Below, piece by piece: positions 31,991 to 54,440 of a stretch of DNA of 64,000 nucleotides. The DNA comes from Rugalucina vietnamica. Taxonomy: Eukaryota; Mollusca; Bivalvia; Lucinida; Lucinidae. Location: positions 23,784,488-23,848,487 of the forward strand of contig OZ024871.1 in NCBI GenBank assembly GCA_964017185.1, given 5' to 3'. The position numbers and the translations under genes are program-made. The notes under the pieces were generated by a model. It was not told where the DNA came from. It ran no database searches and saw only the letters and a list, made by a program, of their open reading frames with translations. Positions within the stretch are counted from its first letter, which is position 1. Each line of letters starts with the position of its first letter.

Positions 31991-32094
31991 CCTGATGAGC
32001 TTAATGTCCCAGTTGACAATATTTCAGTCATATCTGTAAGCAGCCAACTTTTCCTAGGTATTGACAGTACTATGGAGAGCTTAGAGTGTCTTGT

Positions 32095-32190
32095 TTAAGC
32101 ACACTACATCGCAGCCATAGGTATCAAATCCAGAACCTCTCGCTTCAGATTCTTGTTCTATGCCACTATGCCACAGGGCTCGCCTTTCAG
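32095..32190 (-). mobile_element. tRNA-like SINE head
   Basis: Reading minus: A-box-like GTGGCATAGTGGCATAGAAC and B-box-like GGATTTGATACC. SINE-like GCTTAATGTCCCAGTTGACA lies nearby at 31999. Degenerate. Confidence 0.5.
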
Positions 32191-32394
32191 GTTTCTTAGG
32201 CCAAAATATTGATAGAAAGGCCTTGCAGAGCGTCATATTTACACAATATAAAACTTTAATTATCTCAAATTACAGAAAAAAATGTATAAAAAATTTAAAA
32301 AGAAAAAGAATGAAATATGAGTAGCAAAACAAGCATAACAGAGTGATGCAAAAAGGATAAGAATGAAAAATTCACAAATAAAATGCTAACAGAT

Positions 32395-32540
32395 GAGCCA
32401 TGCCATGAGAAAACCAACAAGGTGGTTTCCAAACAGGTCCAACACAAACTGAGCTGTACAAGCACAGAAGATAGCAACAGGCAGGCAACTTTGGATTTAG
32501 AAAGTAGAGGAATTGTACTATCCCAGTGGTGAAAACAAAA
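32395..32540 (+). mobile_element. GAGCC-MITE, left half only
   Basis: Left TIR and long arm through GTGGTGAAAACAAA; the palindrome and right arm are missing. Confidence 0.8.
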
Positions 32541-32978
32541 ATAAAATGGAAATAAAACTTTTTGGAAAAAAGGCTTCTTCCACTAAAGGTATGAACTTTC
32601 TTTCTAGTCATGTAAACTTGTTTTTTTAAGCAAAAATCATTAAAACTAGAAATGCATGTTTGTAAAACACTATGCCCCCAACTGTATGCTTGTCCCTAAA
32701 CTGGCAGTTTGTATGATTCATTTATTTCATTCGAATGCAGTCAAATTTAATTTCCTGAAGAAGCTGTTTGATTGCGTCTGTTTAAACCTCGATCCAGAAA
32801 CAGAATGTAAGCTTTTTTGCAGGCGAGTTAGAAATGAAGTAAAAATTTAAAAACGGAGTAATTTTGTCAAAATTTGACAGAGTCCTCAAACTTTAATCTT
32901 CTCAGCCCCAACCAGCATACCAAATATGAAGGCTCTAGCTAACTAGCTCAAATACGTTTTGAGATATCTTGCACACAA

Positions 32979-33814
32979 TGCACTAGTCATTTGCAACCAC
33001 GGCCCCTATGGGGCCGGGGATAGCGGGGGCATAGCGGGGCTAAAGTACCGGGATTTTACCTTCGAGGTGTCCCGGCAGTGCCGTGGTATGGCCGGGCTTT
33101 TGATTCCCGCCAAAACAGCGGGGAAAATAGGGAGGCGTTTTGACCGGGGTTTACCGGTCTACACTACCGTGTTTTATCCGAATTTTGGCTGTGTTTTGAA
33201 ATAAAAAATTACACTGAGATCCTTTAAGAGCAGTAAACATATTAATGGGAAAGGGGATGGGCCATACCATGGTTTCGGCTAGATTCGAGACTTTGAAAAA
33301 AAGCAAAAATGGCAAAGAGTCAATTCGATTTCGAAGTAAGTTAATGAGGTGAAAAACATGCAAATAGACATCAAACCAACATTTTCAAACATCAGGTTTT
33401 GTGTTAAAGATGTCATTACCAAATATGGATATTAACCTGAAGATATTTTTTCTACAGAAATTCTCCTCCAGTAGTGCTCGTTGACATTGTCTTCGTTCGG
33501 TTACCATAGCAATAAAAAGTCTGAATTTTCAAAAAAAAAACAACAAAAAAAAAAAAACTGCAAAACGTTTTAGTGCAACTCTAGACTGGAGTTTGTCATG
33601 CCGACATGCATCTTGGGATGTCCCTGGGGGCAGGGACTTGTTGCAGGGATTTTACCGAAAAGAAGTCCCCGCAGTGCAGGGGATTTTTGCAGGGATTTTA
33701 CCGAAAAAAAGTCCCCGCAGTGCAGGGCTTATACCTGGGCTTTGCAAATGGAAAAGTCAATATCCCCGCTATTTCCCGGCCCCGAGGGGGCCGTGGTTGC
33801 AAATGACTGGTGCA
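32979..33814. mobile_element. TGCAC-ended element, TSD CAA
   Basis: TIRs TGCACTAGTCATTTGCAACC and, at the right, GGTTGCAAATGACTGGTGCA, continuing into CACGGCCCC. The interior has GC-rich repeats (CCGCAGTGCAGGG, TTTTACCGAAAAGAAGTCCC in two tandem units near 33640-33725). It sits inside the 317-bp array, whose sequence resumes with a 3-bp CAA duplication. Frames at 33593-33979 read through these repeats and are not coding. Confidence 0.88.
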
Positions 33815-34934
33815 CAAGATTTTCAAATTTTGTTTTCAAAGGGACATTATTCCAACAAGGGGCATAACACGTACATGAAAAAAATACAGGCCAACTATTT
33901 TTTCATGAGAAATCTGTATATGAAATTTCAAAACCCTATAATTCACCGTTCAAAAGTTTCAAATTTCACCGAAAAGTAGAAAAATCAATCAAAATTTCAA
34001 AATTCTGTATTTTTGTAAAAATTTGACAGAAAGTTCTCAAAAGTTAATTAGGTCATCTACTTCTCAGCCCCAACAAGTGTACTAAATATGAAGGCTGTAG
34101 CTTAAATACTTTTTCAGATATCTTGCACACAAGATTTTCAAATTTTGTTTTCAAAGGGAAATAACTCAAAAAAGGGGCATAACTTGGCCATACAAAAAAA
34201 TACGGGTCAACTATTTGATCATGAGGAAAGTGTATATGAAATTTCAAAACCCTAGCATTCACCGTTCAAAAGTTTCAAATTTCACCGAAAAGTGGAAAAA
34301 TCAATCAAAATTTCAAAATTCTGTATTTTTGTTAAAAATTTGACAGAAAGTTCTCAAAAGTTAATCAGGTCATCTACTTCTCAGCCCCAACAAGTGTACC
34401 AAATATGAAGGCTCTAGCTTCAATACTTTTTGAGATATCTTGCACACAAGATTTTCAAATTTTGTTTTCAAAGGGAAATAACTCAAAAAAGGTGCATAAC
34501 TTGGCCATACAAAAAAATACGGGTCAACTATTTTATCATGAGGAATGTGTATATGAAATTTCAAAACCCTAGCATTCACCGTTCAAAAGTTTCAAATTTC
34601 ACCAAAAAGTGGAAAAATCAATCAAAATTTCAAAATTCTGTATTTTGTTAAAAATTTGACAGAAAGTTCTCAAAAGTTAATCAGGTCATCTACTTCTCAG
34701 CCCCAACAAATGTACCAAATATGAAGGCTCTAGCTTAAATACTTTTTGAGATATCTTGCACACAAGATTTTCAAATTTTGTTTTCAAAGGGACATAACTC
34801 AGAAAAGGGGCGTAACTCGGACATGAAAAAAAATACGGGTCAACTATTTTTTCATGAGGAATGTGCATATGAAAGGATCTTTGACAGTGGTAATGGGAGT
34901 CACTATGTATAGCTGCCCTGTATTTTGAACCAGA

Positions 34935-36614
34935 GGACCAATGGTCCTGAGAACGCTCACCTGAAGCCTGATCCTGGAGTATTAAGTCATCATGAAATGA
35001 CCTTGACCTTGAATACTCACACACCTTTATTGAATTCATAAGTTGTCTGCATCTGCAAAGATTCAGGTCTCAGGCTGCAATAGTTTCCAAACCCAGTGAT
35101 TTCTGAGAAAACTATAATTTTAATTTTGATATTCAAATGACCTTGGGTCAAGGTCAAGAAATGACCTTGGCCATCATTAATTACTTACCTTCATTGACTC
35201 CATCAGTTGTCTGCATCTAGCAACTTTCAGGTCTCAGACTGCAACAGTTTCCAAAATATCCATTGTTTTCGCCTTTTCCCATGAAAAAGCCTATGTTTCC
35301 AAAATTGACCTTGCCGCAAAATAGGTCAAGGTCATCCTATGGTCAGCATTTGATCAAACTATGATGGGCTGGAGTCCAAAATGCTACATACAAACTTTCG
35401 CGAAAATTGGCCTGCCGGTTCTGGAGAAGAAGATTTTTGAGTGGTTTTACCATATATGGGCGTGGCAGCCATCTTGGTCATGTGACCTGGATTTCACGAT
35501 CAAACTTTCGTCTCCCCTACCCATGGATGCTCCACATAAAATTTCACTTTGATTGGCCCAGCAGTTTCAGAGAAGAAGATCTGTGAAAAGTGTGTATGGA
35601 CGACAGACTGGCCAAGGTCAAGAGATGACCTTGACCTAAATTAATCATATACCTTCATCTACTCCATTAGTTGTTTGCATCCACCACTTTTCAGGCATCA
35701 GGCTGCAATAGTTTTCAAAAAATCCATAGTTTTCACTTTTTCACATGTAAAAGCCTATGTTTCCAAAATTGACCTTGCCGTAAAATAAGTCAAGGTCATC
35801 CTAGGGTCATCATTTTATCAAACTATGATGGGCTGGAGTCCCAAATGCTACATACCAAATTTCATGAAAATCGGCCTGCCGGTTCTGGAGAAGATTTTTG
35901 AGTGGTTTTTACCATATATGGGCGTGGCGGCCATCTTGGTCATGTGACCTGGATTTCGCGATCAAACTTTCGTCTCCCCTACCCATGGATGCTCCACATA
36001 AAATTTCACTTTGATTGGCCCAGCAATTTCAGAGAAGAAGATCTTTGAAAAGTGTGTATGGACGACAGACTGGCCAAGGTCAAGAGATGACCTTGACCTA
36101 AATTAATCACATACCTTCATCTACTCCATTAGTTGTTTGCATCTACCACTTTTCAGGCCTCAGGCTGCAATAGTTTTCAAAAAATCCATAGTTTTCACTT
36201 TTTCCCATGTAAAAGCCTATGTTTCCAAATTTGACCTTGCCGTAAAATAGGTCAAGGTCATCCAAGGGTCATCATTTTGTCAAACTATGATGGGCTTAAG
36301 TCCCCGATGCTACATACCAAGTTTAGAGGAAATCGGCCCACCGGTTCTGGAGAAGAAGATTTTTGAGCGGTTTTTAACATATATGGGTGTGGCGGCCATC
36401 TTGGTCATGTGACCTGGATTTCGCGATCAAACTTGAAATGCCACTACCCAAGGAGGCTCCACATAAAATTTCAACTAGATCGGCCAAGCGGTTTCAGAGA
36501 AGAAGATTTTTGAAATTGTGGACGACGACGGACGACGACGGACGACGACGGACGGACGCCGGATCATGGCCATCCTATTAGCTCACCTTGTGAGCCTTCG
36601 GCTCAGGTGAGCTA
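34935..36614 (+). mobile_element. Tandem-array element of the AGCTC group, ~458-bp units
   Basis: The 5' end has a hairpin AGGACCAATGGTCCT followed by the word CGCTCACCTGA. The array has three units of about 458 bp (starting near 35136, 35595 and 36053) rich in TGACCTTGACC. Then come a (GACGACGACGG)n run at 36519-36560 and a 3' hairpin TTAGCTCACC...GGTGAGCTAA with inner GAGCCTTCGGCTC. The left border is approximate. Confidence 0.75.
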
Positions 36615-36786
36615 AAAATATAAAAGTTGGTAAAAGGCTTCAACCAACACACGTTAGCTCACTGTCAGTCCATATTATAGCATATTGGACTTGGGTCCCC
36701 ATTTTGATACATGTATAGCTTTATTTTGGGGCTAAAACAGCTACTTTTTGTATTGAACATATAGGAAAACAGAAAACTATTTTTTG

Positions 36787-36895
36787 AACATTGTTCCCCC
36801 CCGAGTACCAACAAATCCTTTTGCATGTTGATAGGTCATCATAAAATACATATTATATTTGAATGGTTTGTTGGTACTCGGGGGGGAACAATGTT
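36787..36895. mobile_element. 109-bp MITE with perfect 29-bp TIRs
   Basis: Ends AACATTGTTCCCCCCCGAGT and the exact inverse at the right, identical over 29 bases including the run of seven C/G, through ACCAACAAA. Only about 50 bp lie between. Confidence 0.88.
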
Positions 36896-36953
36896 GCCCA
36901 GTCAAAAATGTTACCCGAAAACTATGTACATGTATAGAAAATAGTTATAAGTA

Positions 36954-38189
36954 CAGGCCGACTTCGCTATCTCAAACTCGGTTGTCTCGAAAACCCCACT
37001 TATGTCGAAGTGATCTCCCACTCCCGAGCGTCTCTCCCTATATGTTATTGTATTTCAACCTTGCTTGTGTCGAACTCGGTTATGGCGAAAACCCGGCTGT
37101 GTCGAAATGATAATTCGATCCCCACAGAAAAAAATCTATTAGTTTCACCCTGTCTGTGTCGAACTTTGAAATCGAAAATTATCGCTCAGACTTCATGATA
37201 AAAAGGAAGCTGTAGAAAACCAAAAGACGATGGTCATTTTAGTCAATTTTCGGAACTGCATTTTTCACATTAGCAAATTGATACAAAGTCCGAAAAAATT
37301 CAAAAAAAAGACAAATTTACCTCTAATGAAGTTTTTAATCCACTGAAATTTGTCATTTAATCCATCAAAATTTTAGTTTCATTTTCACTTTTCCATGCCA
37401 TATCCGATAATTACACACAACAATGGGGTTAATTGATTTGGTCAGCCGCTTTGTGTAAACCAATTGACCTTGAACCGTAATACATCACACTACAGGCACG
37501 CTTGATTTGACAATCAAGTTATCGGCGCCTTTGAACTTTAATTGTTTGAACACTGTTAAGCGGCGGCGTTTGATGTTAGCTATCAGAGGCATTCTTTAAC
37601 TGGCACAATATCGTCTCAAAATTAGTGTCATAATTGAGTAGCTCAGACTTTGTTATTTAAAGTCCGCCATGTTATGGATTTGATATTCAAACCATTATGA
37701 TGTCTACGCTGTCTAATGCCGAGAAATCTCTAGTGCAAAATGGACTTACAAATCGCTAGTGCTAAATGGACTAGGTAACATGCGCTACATGTATAGCGAT
37801 GAATGCACGTTTGGTTTTACAAATCACGAGTGCTAAATTGGACTGTGTAACATGTACTACACGTTGAACTACGAATGCATGTTTGTGTTTTGTGCTCTCG
37901 TTTGTGCATTTTATTTGTTATTCATGTGCGTTAAACTTTTATATAACATGTATTGAAAAAATAAAACAAAGTGTACTGTTTTTGTTGCCTTTATTTCATT
38001 ACCAATTTAATAGAAACAGCGTTACTACAGTCATGCTCCAAAATGTGTTGTTGAAACGTTGATTCTATTAATAGCGTAGATCGTACGTGACAATTTTCAT
38101 GTCTCGTCACAATTTGTTTATCTCGAACTTCGGGAAACTCGAAGTGGTTTCTCAATTCCCCTTGATTTCGAGATAGCGAAGTCGGCCTG
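36954..38189. mobile_element. Pogo/Tigger-like non-autonomous element with TA duplication
   Basis: TIRs CAGGCCGACTTCGCTATCTC / GAGATAGCGAAGTCGGCCTG, perfect over 20 bases, with TA at 36952 and 38190. Further TCGAA-rich sub-terminal repeats follow (GTTGTCTCGAAAACCC, GTGTCGAACTCGG). 1236 bp with no transposase; open frames inside are short. Confidence 0.88.
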
Positions 38190-39600
38190 TACTTAATACA
38201 GTGAGAATGGTAGAAATTAGGTTCTTTGCTATCAAGTGCAATTAAGCGAGACAAACATTTACTAGTTTAGTCATCCGATACGGGAAAATAATTGATTTTT
38301 AACCATTTTTCATTTTTGATTCATTCAAAAAATAGAGAAATAACATTTCATGGAACAAACTTTTGCACCAGTCTATACTAAAATACAAGTTAAAACACAC
38401 ACGCCCCCTAATCTTTCAAAGCACATGACTGAATTCAACATGTGGAGAGATCAGTCTTGATTAAAGGACTAATAATGGGGCATTTGTCCCTCAATGTACT
38501 TAGACTATACATCTGAAAGTTGTCAGTATTAAAATTGTGTGATGAATGATCTCTAAGTACATGTATTTTGGTGTCAGCATCATGACATGAAGATTTTGAC
38601 TACTTTAGGCATTTGCTTTATTAAACTTCTTAATCCATGATTTACAGGGAATTAAGGTCTGTGCATCTAGTCAAATACTTAAGTGGCATCATCTTGGTTT
38701 ACTCTTGATAGTATGTCTTGACTCATTTAGACAAACAATATTTCGCTGAAGTACTTCTTCCTCTATACATTTCATTGATGTGTATTATGGAAGAGATAGC
38801 AGGGCGTGTTATAGCTAAACAGGTGCATGTATAGTAGGTGTATATGCCATAGTTTTAACATTGAAAAATATGTGATCACTGTAGGAACATTTTAACAACA
38901 GAAAGCATTTAGATTTCATATATATCTATGCATTTAGATTTCATATGTTTGAATGGTGGCATGCATGCGTTCATTCATTCCAGACTTGCAAATAAATTCT
39001 TCTGTGTCATTTTATGTTTACGAAAATCAAACTGTAATTGAGGCATCCATGAGAAAATGTGTTTTGCAGATACATGTACCAAGCTTAAAGTACAGATCAG
39101 CTGTGTGGTAGTCACCAATGACATGGACATTTTGCTTCCTCTGTGTTTTTAAACCCTGATTTGTGAAGTATTTTGTCATGTTCTTTGGGTACATAACTTT
39201 GGTTTATGTTCTACCTGTTTGGAAACTAATGACAGATTTTCTCATGACTTTGCTCAATACTTGTCATTATTAGCAATGATATACAGGTAACTCCCAAAAT
39301 AATTTATGAAAATAATGTCGCTTATTAAGCAGCAAACTTTTGAGAAGAATTTTAGGGTGTCTAAGACCCTTGACACTGACCTACATGATTAAAAAACACA
39401 ACAATGGAGGAAGTGAATACAGACATGCAACAAAAAATTATTTTTATTCCAATTTATATTTTCCAATTTTTGACCCCTACCTCCGCTTCGCTAGCCATTT
39501 CTACAGTATGTGGAGGAATGCGTCATACATTATAGCATTTATCCGTTCTTAAGACATCATACTACCTTTCTCATTACAAAGTTGTAGTAGAAATTGCTTT
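38190..39600. other. Unassigned AT-rich DNA within the composite insertion
   Basis: No gene found; short frame 39340-39552 has no recognisable content. Confidence 0.35.
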
Positions 39601-39772
39601 AAAACGGAGTTTTGGGCTTTCGAAAACAGGGCATATTTTACAGGAAAGGGTCAATGGTCCTTTCAAAACCCTAGCATCCACCATTCAAAAGTTAACACAC
39701 ACACAGACAGACACACAGACAGACAAGCCGAAAGCAATATGCCCTTCCAATTTTTTCAAAGTTGGGGGCATA

Positions 39773-40753
39773 AAAATTATGACAACAAATTATTATAACA
39801 ACAAATATTGTGGGGTAGCTGGTACGCCAGAAATGTAACCTTCAAATTTTTCACCATCGATTTGACCACACCATTTATACAATACGGGCCAGATATACTT
39901 GAACTTAAAAATTGCTCGGTAGGCTTTAAGTTCATGTGCCGGGTCTATATTATATACTCAGAGGAAAAAGTTTAGTCAGTAACTTTGACCAGTCCGATTT
40001 CTTTAATGCCCAGCCGCTTGCCTTAGATTTTCCCCTTTATTAATTTGCAAAGTCGATCTCTTTCTAACTCTTGAAAGAAACTCCACCAGTTATTAATTTT
40101 GAGAGAGTTATTTGCCTTTCTTGTAAAACATCATTTTTGTAATTACCCGACAAATGATCAAATCGGTGCTTTGATTAATAACGCTTTCTGAAAGAGGTAG
40201 TTGTCAGTGACAAAAACCCGAAAAAATCTTTTCAAAATTCAGCCACAGTCTCGAGCAATAACAAGTCAAATATTCATTATTTTTAGATTACCTCCCTTTC
40301 ATTTAAAACAAGAACTTAAATTGGTGTATGCACTGTGGCAAAACCACATGCAATATTTCAATCGCTTTTGTTGGAAATGTTAGGTTTTAGTCACAGTTCA
40401 GTGACTGGCAATTTCAGTCCGAAACTATCAAGAGGTTTTGAAACTATAGCGATTGAAACTGTCCCAATGGGATTTTACATGTATTTTCACTGACTAAACT
40501 TTTGCCGGTGAGCATATTATATTCTTTTATATTGACCTCTGTACTCTATTACATATTCCATGACAATAAATAAGCTAAATGAACATGTAATAAAATTATT
40601 TAAAAAATCATAAGCTGAGCACGAATATGTATAAGCTAATAACCATAGCTTTTCAAGATTGAAAGGATATAAATATGTTACCTAGTCTCTCACATACACA
40701 TTCTTAGAAAACACTTTTACGAATAAAGAACACTTGTTGATTCAACTATCATA
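39773..40753. other. Unassigned DNA, possible weak TIR element 39945-40522
   Basis: AAAAAGTTTAGTCAGT (about 39968) faces ACTGACTAAACTTTTG (40489), with outer TATAATAT-like words, suggesting an old 580-bp MITE. No gene seen. Confidence 0.35.
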
Positions 40754-40984
40754 TGAGCGTTGACGCAAGTAGCACCTGTCTTCTGGTTTCCGACCAGGTC
40801 CAGCACAGACTGGTCTGGACAGTCACAGAAGAAGGCTAGCATCTTGTAACTTCAGATTTATGAAGAAGAGGCATTGTGCTATTCATGAAGTGAATATAAA
40901 GGTGCTGATCAGCTGTGGACTAGCTGCACAGCTGATCTGTATCTTTGTTTTCATATACGTGAAAGGCCTATTTCCTCATGCCGC
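40754..40984 (+). mobile_element. GAGCC-MITE, GTGCAG/CTGCACAG core
   Basis: Left end GAGCGTTGACGCAAG, core GATCAGCTGTGGACTAGCTG; directly abuts the next copy. Confidence 0.8.
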
Positions 40985-41209
40985 GTCGTGAGAAAACGGG
41001 ATTATTGCTTATGCGAAAACAAAGGCGCAGATCAGCTTCGCAGTAACTGCGAAGCTGATCAGCACCTTTGTTTTCGCTACACAAATATTACAATTTCTCT
41101 TCTTAAATCTGAAATTTCAAGCTTCTAGCCTGCTTCTGTGACTGTACAGGTCGGTTTGTGTCAGACCTGGTTGGAAACCCCAAAGACCGGTTTTCTCACG
41201 TCGTGGCTC
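40981..41209 (-). mobile_element. GAGCC-MITE, CCGG-type long arm
   Basis: Ends GCCGCGTCGTGAGAAAACGG and ACCGGTTTTCTCACGTCGTG; core CTTCGCAGTAACTGCGAAG. It is head to head with the previous copy, sharing a few terminal bases. Confidence 0.88.
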
Positions 41210-41383
41210 ATATGATAGGTCTTTAAAAGACAACATACCACATGGTGGATTTCTATAAATATACATACACATACCTGTGCATTTAAAGACAGAATTATAC
41301 AAATTAATTGAGCAACATTAAGATGATGACAATACTAAATTCTACGTACATGTATAAGGCACAGTAGAAATTCTAGATAAAAT

Positions 41384-41616
41384 GAGTGGCATCATGAGAG
41401 AAAAGAATTTTACATATGCGAAAACAAAGCTGCAGATCAGCTGTGCAGTTACTGCACAGCTGATCAGCCACTTTGTTTTCGTTACACAAACAGTAAAATA
41501 CCTCTTCTACTTATATCCAAATTTCAAACATATAGCCTGCTTCTGAGACTGCACACACCGGTTTGTGTCGGACCTGGTTGGAAACCCCGAAGACCAGTTT
41601 TCTCACGTCACAGCTC
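41384..41616 (-). mobile_element. GAGCC-MITE, GTGCAG core
   Basis: Core CAGCTGTGCAGTTACTGCAC; right end CAGTTTTCTCACGTCACAGCTC. Confidence 0.85.
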
Positions 41617-42060
41617 AAATAAGTCATTAGAACTTCGCTAATTATCAGAAATATGCCAAAAATAAAACAAACAATCAGCCTGTCAGGGTAAAATTTTATT
41701 CCTTGATTTTATGCTTCATATCCTCGGTAAACTATCATGTTTATGTCAAGATGGTCAGTTATACTCGCTTAATTTATCAAGCCTCCAGCAGGAAGGTAAC
41801 CAGAGCTTAGTGTGCATCTGCCATTAACTGACAAATGCTACTCTTGAATATGTGTGCTAGGAAGAATAAATAAACAAATCTTCATAAAAGTGTAAAGTGC
41901 TTTGCCAGTACATTTTCTTTGTGTCATCATGATCAAAATTTGACATGAGACTGCTTATGAACAAGGATGAAATATTGAAAGAGAAATTGTCAAAAAAGAT
42001 GCTTTAGATGTTTGGTCTTGTTACAAGCAATCACTGCCAATATAATCTATTGCAGATGAT

Positions 42061-42224
42061 ATGAGCACCAGTCTTTGGGGTTCCAACCAGGCCTGACACA
42101 AACTGGCCTGTGCAGTTACAGATGGTTAGAAGCTTGAAATTTTGGATTTAGAAAGAAGAGAAATTGTACTAACCTGTAGCGAAAACAAAGGCGCTGATCA
42201 ACTGTGCCAGTGGACGTGGCTCAT
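42061..42224 (+). mobile_element. GAGCC-MITE, right part deleted
   Basis: Left arm CCAGTCTTTGGGGTTCCAAC to GCTGATCAACTGTGCC, then directly GACGTGGCTC; the second half of the palindrome is missing. Confidence 0.75.
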
Positions 42225-42315
42225 ATAATGTTTTATGCTTTATAGTCACAACAAGGATATGGATATTAATAACTTGGGGCCTGCCCAAAAATCTATGTTG
42301 TAAGTTGTGTTTTGT

Positions 42316-42456
42316 AACAGCCATAGATGAAGGCTAGAATCTTGAAATTATGAGAGATTGTACTATCTGTATAGAGAAAACAAAAGCACAGATCAGCTGT
42401 GCAGATACTGCACAGCTGATCTGCGTTTTTTTTATATGCAAAATAAGGGTCACTAA
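42316..42456 (+). mobile_element. GAGCC-MITE, partial
   Basis: Starts within the long arm (ACAGCCATAGATGAAGGCTAG) and keeps the core CAGCTGTGCAGATACTGCAC; both termini are damaged. Confidence 0.7.
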
Positions 42457-42831
42457 TCTTGTGACCTGGCTTGGTAGCATTTCCATTAAAACATGGAATA
42501 ACAGTTGATTAATCAATACTTGATCAGGATATTCAGTTGTTATATGGTTTACATATAAAGCAAGTGTTGACATCATAATTTTATTTTGTTGAAAAATCTA
42601 AACTTGTTGATATTTTAACAACCTGTTCAACAACAATGCAAAATTCAAACAAAGGGTCTCAGACTTAAAAGAGAAAGAAATAAAAAAAAAAATGACTGTG
42701 GCATGAACCACACCAGATATCCGGAGACAACCGACGTGGCTGGGAACAACCGACACAGATAAAATCAATAAATGACTAGTATTCACTATTCATACAGATC
42801 CATGGAAAGTTGTTGCCAGATAGGTATTTAT

Positions 42832-43064
42832 GCCGCCTCGTGGGAAAACCAACAATGTGGTTTCCGACCAGGTCTGACACAAACCGACCTGTACAAGCAC
42901 AGAAAAGAGCTAGAAGCTTGAAATTTCGGATTTAAGTAGAAGAGGAATTGTACTATCCGAGAAGCCAAAAACAAAAGCACTGATCAGCTTCGCGGTTACC
43001 GCAAAGCTGATCTGCGCCTTTGTTTTCGCCTATGCAGATTGTTGGTTTTCCCATGCGGCAGCTC
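42832..43064 (+). mobile_element. GAGCC-MITE, full length
   Basis: TIRs GCCGCCTCGTGGGAAAACCA / TGGTTTTCCCATGCGGCAGC; core CTTCGCGGTTACCGCAAAG. Confidence 0.9.
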
Positions 43065-43751
43065 ATTTATTACCTATTGTCGCATATTGATTTTATCCGC
43101 AGTGGTTGTTCTACGTCATGTTGGTTGCCTCTGGATAACCAGTGTGTGAATAGGTGTTACTCTGTGGTTAGACTGTCCCTGGTTTTGATGCTGGTTAAAG
43201 ATCACAATTTGTTGAACCTAGCTACTCCTGATACTATGACTTCGGCTGAAAAAGCAGATAATATGATATATTATTTCATACTATTGACATCAACGCCACT
43301 TTACTATTTTATTAAAAAAGTTTATTAAACAGCAATTTTTAGAAGTACATAACATTTTAAAATGTGTATGTAATATGTATTATACTCGAGTGGGTATTTT
43401 ACCAGAGTGGGTACTTTAAATGCAATGGTGCAACATTCTTTTTACTGCATATCAGTCATGTCCAACAGCTTATAGACTGTCAGTTAATATTTGCACATAA
43501 ATTCTAGACCCAAAAAACATTGTCTATCCCATAATCTTATCTACTTACACCTATATTGTCACACAAAATGAATATTTTGCCTTGTTTTGCAAAATTACCT
43601 ATGAAGCCCAAAATCAAAGAGGCAGATTCTGTTTGTTAGTCTATCTTCTTCAGAGGCAGTATAATCACTCCATGTTGCACATTTTAGGGGCTCATCAAAG
43701 CCTTCAACAGTACATGTAATGATTTTCATGTCTGTCTGAACTGATATTAAT
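43065..43751. other. Intergenic DNA downstream of the erlin gene
   Basis: No gene seen. The frame 43020-43328 begins inside a MITE and has no domain. Confidence 0.4.
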
Positions 43752-43982
43752 GAGCCTTTGCATGAGAAAACCAACAATCTGCATATGCGAAACCCAAAGA
43801 CAGATCAGCTGTGCAGTAACTGCACAGCTGATCATTGCCTTTGTTTTCGATATACAGATAGCGCAATGCATCTTCTTCCTACAAGAATTTCAAGCTTCTT
43901 GCCTGCTCCTGTGACCGTACAGGCCAGTTTGTGTTGGACAAGCTGGGAAAACCAAATTGTTGGTTTTTTCATGCGACGGCTC
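43752..43982 (-). mobile_element. GAGCC-MITE in the erlin 3' UTR position
   Basis: Ends GAGCCTTTGCATGAGAAAAC / TTTTTTCATGCGACGGCTC; core CAGCTGTGCAGTAACTGCAC. Its terminus is 10 nt beyond the erlin stop codon. Confidence 0.88.
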
Positions 43983-43992
43983 ATTTACAACA

Positions 43993-54081
<10,089 letters not shown>

Positions 54082-54206
54082 CTTCCACTAGAACAGCTTG
54101 TATATCTGCAATGTTAAAATCTAGCTGTAATTTTTTTCAATGTGTCGCACATTTTTTTTCTTTTATTAAACAATAATGGCAAAATTTCTTTTATGGCATA
54201 TTAAAT

Positions 54207-54440
54207 GAGCCGCCCCATGGGAAAACCAACAACCTGCATATGCAAAAACAAAGACGCAGATCAGCTTCGCGGTAACGTCGAAGCTGATCAGCGCCTTTGT
54301 TTTCGCTACACGGATAGTACAATTCCTCTACTTTCTAAATGCAAAATTTCCAGTCTCTAGACATCTTCTGTGCTTGTACAGGCCGGTTTGTGTCAGTCCT
54401 GTTCGGAAACCACATTGTTGGTTTTCCCACGAGGCGGCTC
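54207..54440 (-). mobile_element. GAGCC-MITE, full length, TSD AAAT
   Basis: Flanks AAAT/AAAT; it lies about 125 bp upstream of the erlin start codon, possibly in its first intron or promoter. Confidence 0.92.

Larger units (their letters stand above)
34875..39660. mobile_element. 4.8-kb composite insertion in the 317-bp array
   Basis: The array stops at GCATATGAAA (34874) and resumes without loss at TTTCAAAACCCTAG (39661). Ends are weakly inverted (GGATCTTTGAC at the left; GGACCATTGAC from the right). It contains the AGCTC-group element 34935-36614, a short TIR MITE (36787-36895) and a pogo-like MITE (36954-38189). No coding gene was found. Confidence 0.65.
32671..39772 (+). mobile_element. 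Tandem-array element with TATGCCCCCAACT ends, split by nested insertions
   Basis: Terminal words TATGCCCCCAACT (32671-32683) and its exact reverse complement (39760-39772). The element's own parts are 32671-32978, 33815-34874 and 39661-39772, about 1.5 kb in all. The array unit is about 317 bp (TTTTCAAATTTTGTTTTCAA recurs at about 33823, 34135, 34451 and 34768). A CACACAGACAGAC run and a 3' hairpin (ATATGCCCTT...GGGGGCATA) close it. Two insertions interrupt it: 32979-33814 and 34875-39660. Confidence 0.8.

Noticed and set aside
33593..33979. Frames rich in PKKSPRSAG / FYRKE repeats
   Set aside because: Direct repeats of the TGCAC-ended element read in three frames.
36859..37198. Frames inside the pogo-like MITE
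   Set aside because: They cross the TIR and TCGAA sub-terminal repeats; no transposase motif.
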